Of a stretch of 33,351 bases of DNA, positions 32,290 through 33,351 are shown in pieces. The stretch comes from Candidatus Lachnoclostridium stercoravium (GTDB lineage: Bacteria; Bacillota; Clostridia; Lachnospirales; Lachnospiraceae): contig DWZA01000055.1 in the NCBI GenBank assembly GCA_019118365.1, forward strand, positions 1-33,351, given 5' to 3'. A model generated the notes under the pieces. It saw nothing but the letters and a program-made list of their open reading frames with translations. It searched no databases and was not told where the DNA came from. The first letter of the stretch is position 1. The number at the start of each line of letters is the position of its first letter. Both the position numbers and the translations under genes were made by a program.

Positions 32290-33351
32290 ATGAGTAAGAA
32301 ACAGTCTGTAGAGACGATCTGCATCCAGGGGGGATGGCAGCCAAAGAACGGAGAGCCGAGAGTTCTTCCGATCTACCAGAGTACGACTTTTAAATACGAA
32401 ACCAGCGAACAGATGGGCCGCCTTTTTGACCTGGAGGAAAATGGATATTTCTATACGCGTCTGGCAAACCCGACCAATGATGCAGTTGCGGACAAGATCT
32501 GCCAGCTGGAGGGCGGGGTAGCGGCCATGCTTACCTCTTCCGGACAGGCAGCTAACCTGTTTGCTGTTTTAAATATCTGCGGGGAAGGCGATCATATCCT
32601 GTGTTCTTCTTCTTTATACGGAGGGACCATGAACCTTTTCACTGTTACATTAAAAAGGTTCGGCATTGACGTGACCCTTGTAGACCAGGATGAATCTATT
32701 GAAAAGCTTTCCGAGTCGTTCCGCGAAAATACAAAAGCGGTATTTGCGGAATCCATCGCCAATCCGGCTCTTTCCGTGCTGGATATCGAAAAGTTCGCCC
32801 AGCTGGCCCATAGCCACGGCGTGCCGCTGATCGTGGACAACACCTTTGCGACGCCGATCAACTGCAGGCCTTTTGAATGGGGCGCGGATATCGTTACCCA
32901 TTCCACTACCAAGTATATGGACGGCCACGCCCTGACCGTAGGCGGCTGCATTGTGGACAGCGGAAACTTTGACTGGGAGGCTCACGGGGACAAATTCCCA
33001 GGGCTTACTACGCCGGACGAATCCTACCACGGTATTATCTATACAAAGAAATTCGGAAAACTGGCTTATATCACAAAGGCTACGGCCCAGCTGATGAGGG
33101 ATCTGGGATCGATCCAGGCGCCTCAGAACGCGTTCCTTTTAAATATCGGCCTTGAGACGCTCCACTTAAGAGTTCCAAGGCATTGTGAAAATGCCCTGAA
33201 GGTAGCGGAGTATTTAAAATCCAGAGATGACGTGGCCTGGGTGCGCTATCCGGGACTGAAGGGCGACAAATATTACGAACTTGCTCAGAAATATATGCCG
33301 AACGGAACCTGCGGCGTTATCTCCTTTGGTTTAAAGGGAGGAAGAAAGGCT
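32290..33351 (+). CDS. O-acetylhomoserine sulfhydrylase (Cys/Met metabolism PLP enzyme), 3' end missing
   Basis: 354 codons are present before the window edge; the family is about 425-430 residues. It is a PLP-dependent enzyme that makes homocysteine from O-acetylhomoserine and sulfide in methionine synthesis. Landmarks are PIYQSTTFKY, the YTRLANPTNDAVADKICQLEGG segment, SSGQAAN (phosphate binding), IVDNTFATP and the PLP lysine K208 in THSTTKYMDGH. The insertion after GGCIVD (NFDWEAHGDKFPGLTTPDESYHG) is typical of the MetY group rather than of cystathionine lyases. GAGGAGGA lies about 8 nt before the ATG. It uses sulfide, the product of a sulfite reductase such as the 20865 gene if that is its substrate. 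Confidence 0.93.
   Translation, partial: MSKKQSVETICIQGGWQPKNGEPRVLPIYQSTTFKYETSEQMGRLFDLEENGYFYTRLANPTNDAVADKICQLEGGVAAMLTSSGQAANLFAVLNICGEGDHILCSSSLYGGTMNLFTVTLKRFGIDVTLVDQDESIEKLSESFRENTKAVFAESIANPALSVLDIEKFAQLAHSHGVPLIVDNTFATPINCRPFEWGADIVTHSTTKYMDGHALTVGGCIVDSGNFDWEAHGDKFPGLTTPDESYHGIIYTKKFGKLAYITKATAQLMRDLGSIQAPQNAFLLNIGLETLHLRVPRHCENALKVAEYLKSRDDVAWVRYPGLKGDKYYELAQKYMPNGTCGVISFGLKGGRKA

Overview
This window is bacterial chromosomal DNA, most likely from a gut Lachnospiraceae (Clostridia) species. The signs are strong AGGAGG ribosome-binding sites, TTGACA/TATAAT promoters, roughly 45-50 % GC, dense operons joined by ATGA overlaps, and clostridial gene types: a YolD/Y-family polymerase pair, a TetM-like GTPase carrying an NYN nuclease, VanZ, and an LTA-synthase-like sulfatase. 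The family assignment is inference; no rRNA is present. I see no IS element, phage, tRNA, rRNA or CRISPR array.

Layout. (1) Positions 1-3016 hold a LysR regulator (cut by the left edge) divergent from a phosphonoacetate-hydrolase-like enzyme and a PstS-like phosphate-binding lipoprotein, closed by a clear terminator. This looks like a phosphonate/phosphate scavenging module. A GNAT acetyltransferase follows. (2) Positions 3676-9507 hold a LacI regulator with its own promoter and operator, then an amidohydrolase and a complete RbsA/RbsC/RbsB-type ABC importer. Near-identical operators before lacI and before the import operon suggest autoregulated local control. (3) Positions 9508-10495 hold a ~149-nt hairpin element, then two small overlapping genes. 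The second resembles the VapD/Cas2-fold ribonuclease toxins, so the pair is a candidate toxin-antitoxin system. (4) Positions 10544-16584 hold a CocE/NonD hydrolase; a leftward three-gene operon (zinc-ribbon-like membrane protein, Y-family polymerase, YolD-like protein); and a VanZ-like protein with a small unknown partner. (5) Positions 16653-17918 hold a monocistronic acetyl-CoA acetyltransferase. (6) Positions 18054-22424 hold a 917-residue fusion of a TetM/EF-G-like ribosomal GTPase with a Rae1/YacP-type NYN endoribonuclease, overlapping a nitrite/sulfite reductase gene. (7) Positions 22479-23174 hold a leftward Nudix hydrolase. (8) Positions 23176-30124 hold a six-gene operon: MacA-like adaptor, MacB-like ATPase, FtsX-type permease, YtrA-type GntR regulator, YtrB-like ATPase and a large permease. 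A perfect palindrome sits at its promoter. (9) Positions 30227-33351 hold an LTA-synthase-family sulfatase and the start of an O-acetylhomoserine sulfhydrylase.

The most interesting items are the ribosomal GTPase-Rae1 fusion (a candidate device for delivering an mRNA endonuclease to the ribosomal A site), the VapD-like pair with an unfamiliar partner, the long hairpin at 9546-9694 whose mismatches are tolerated only in plus-strand RNA, and a small family of related intergenic hairpin repeats.
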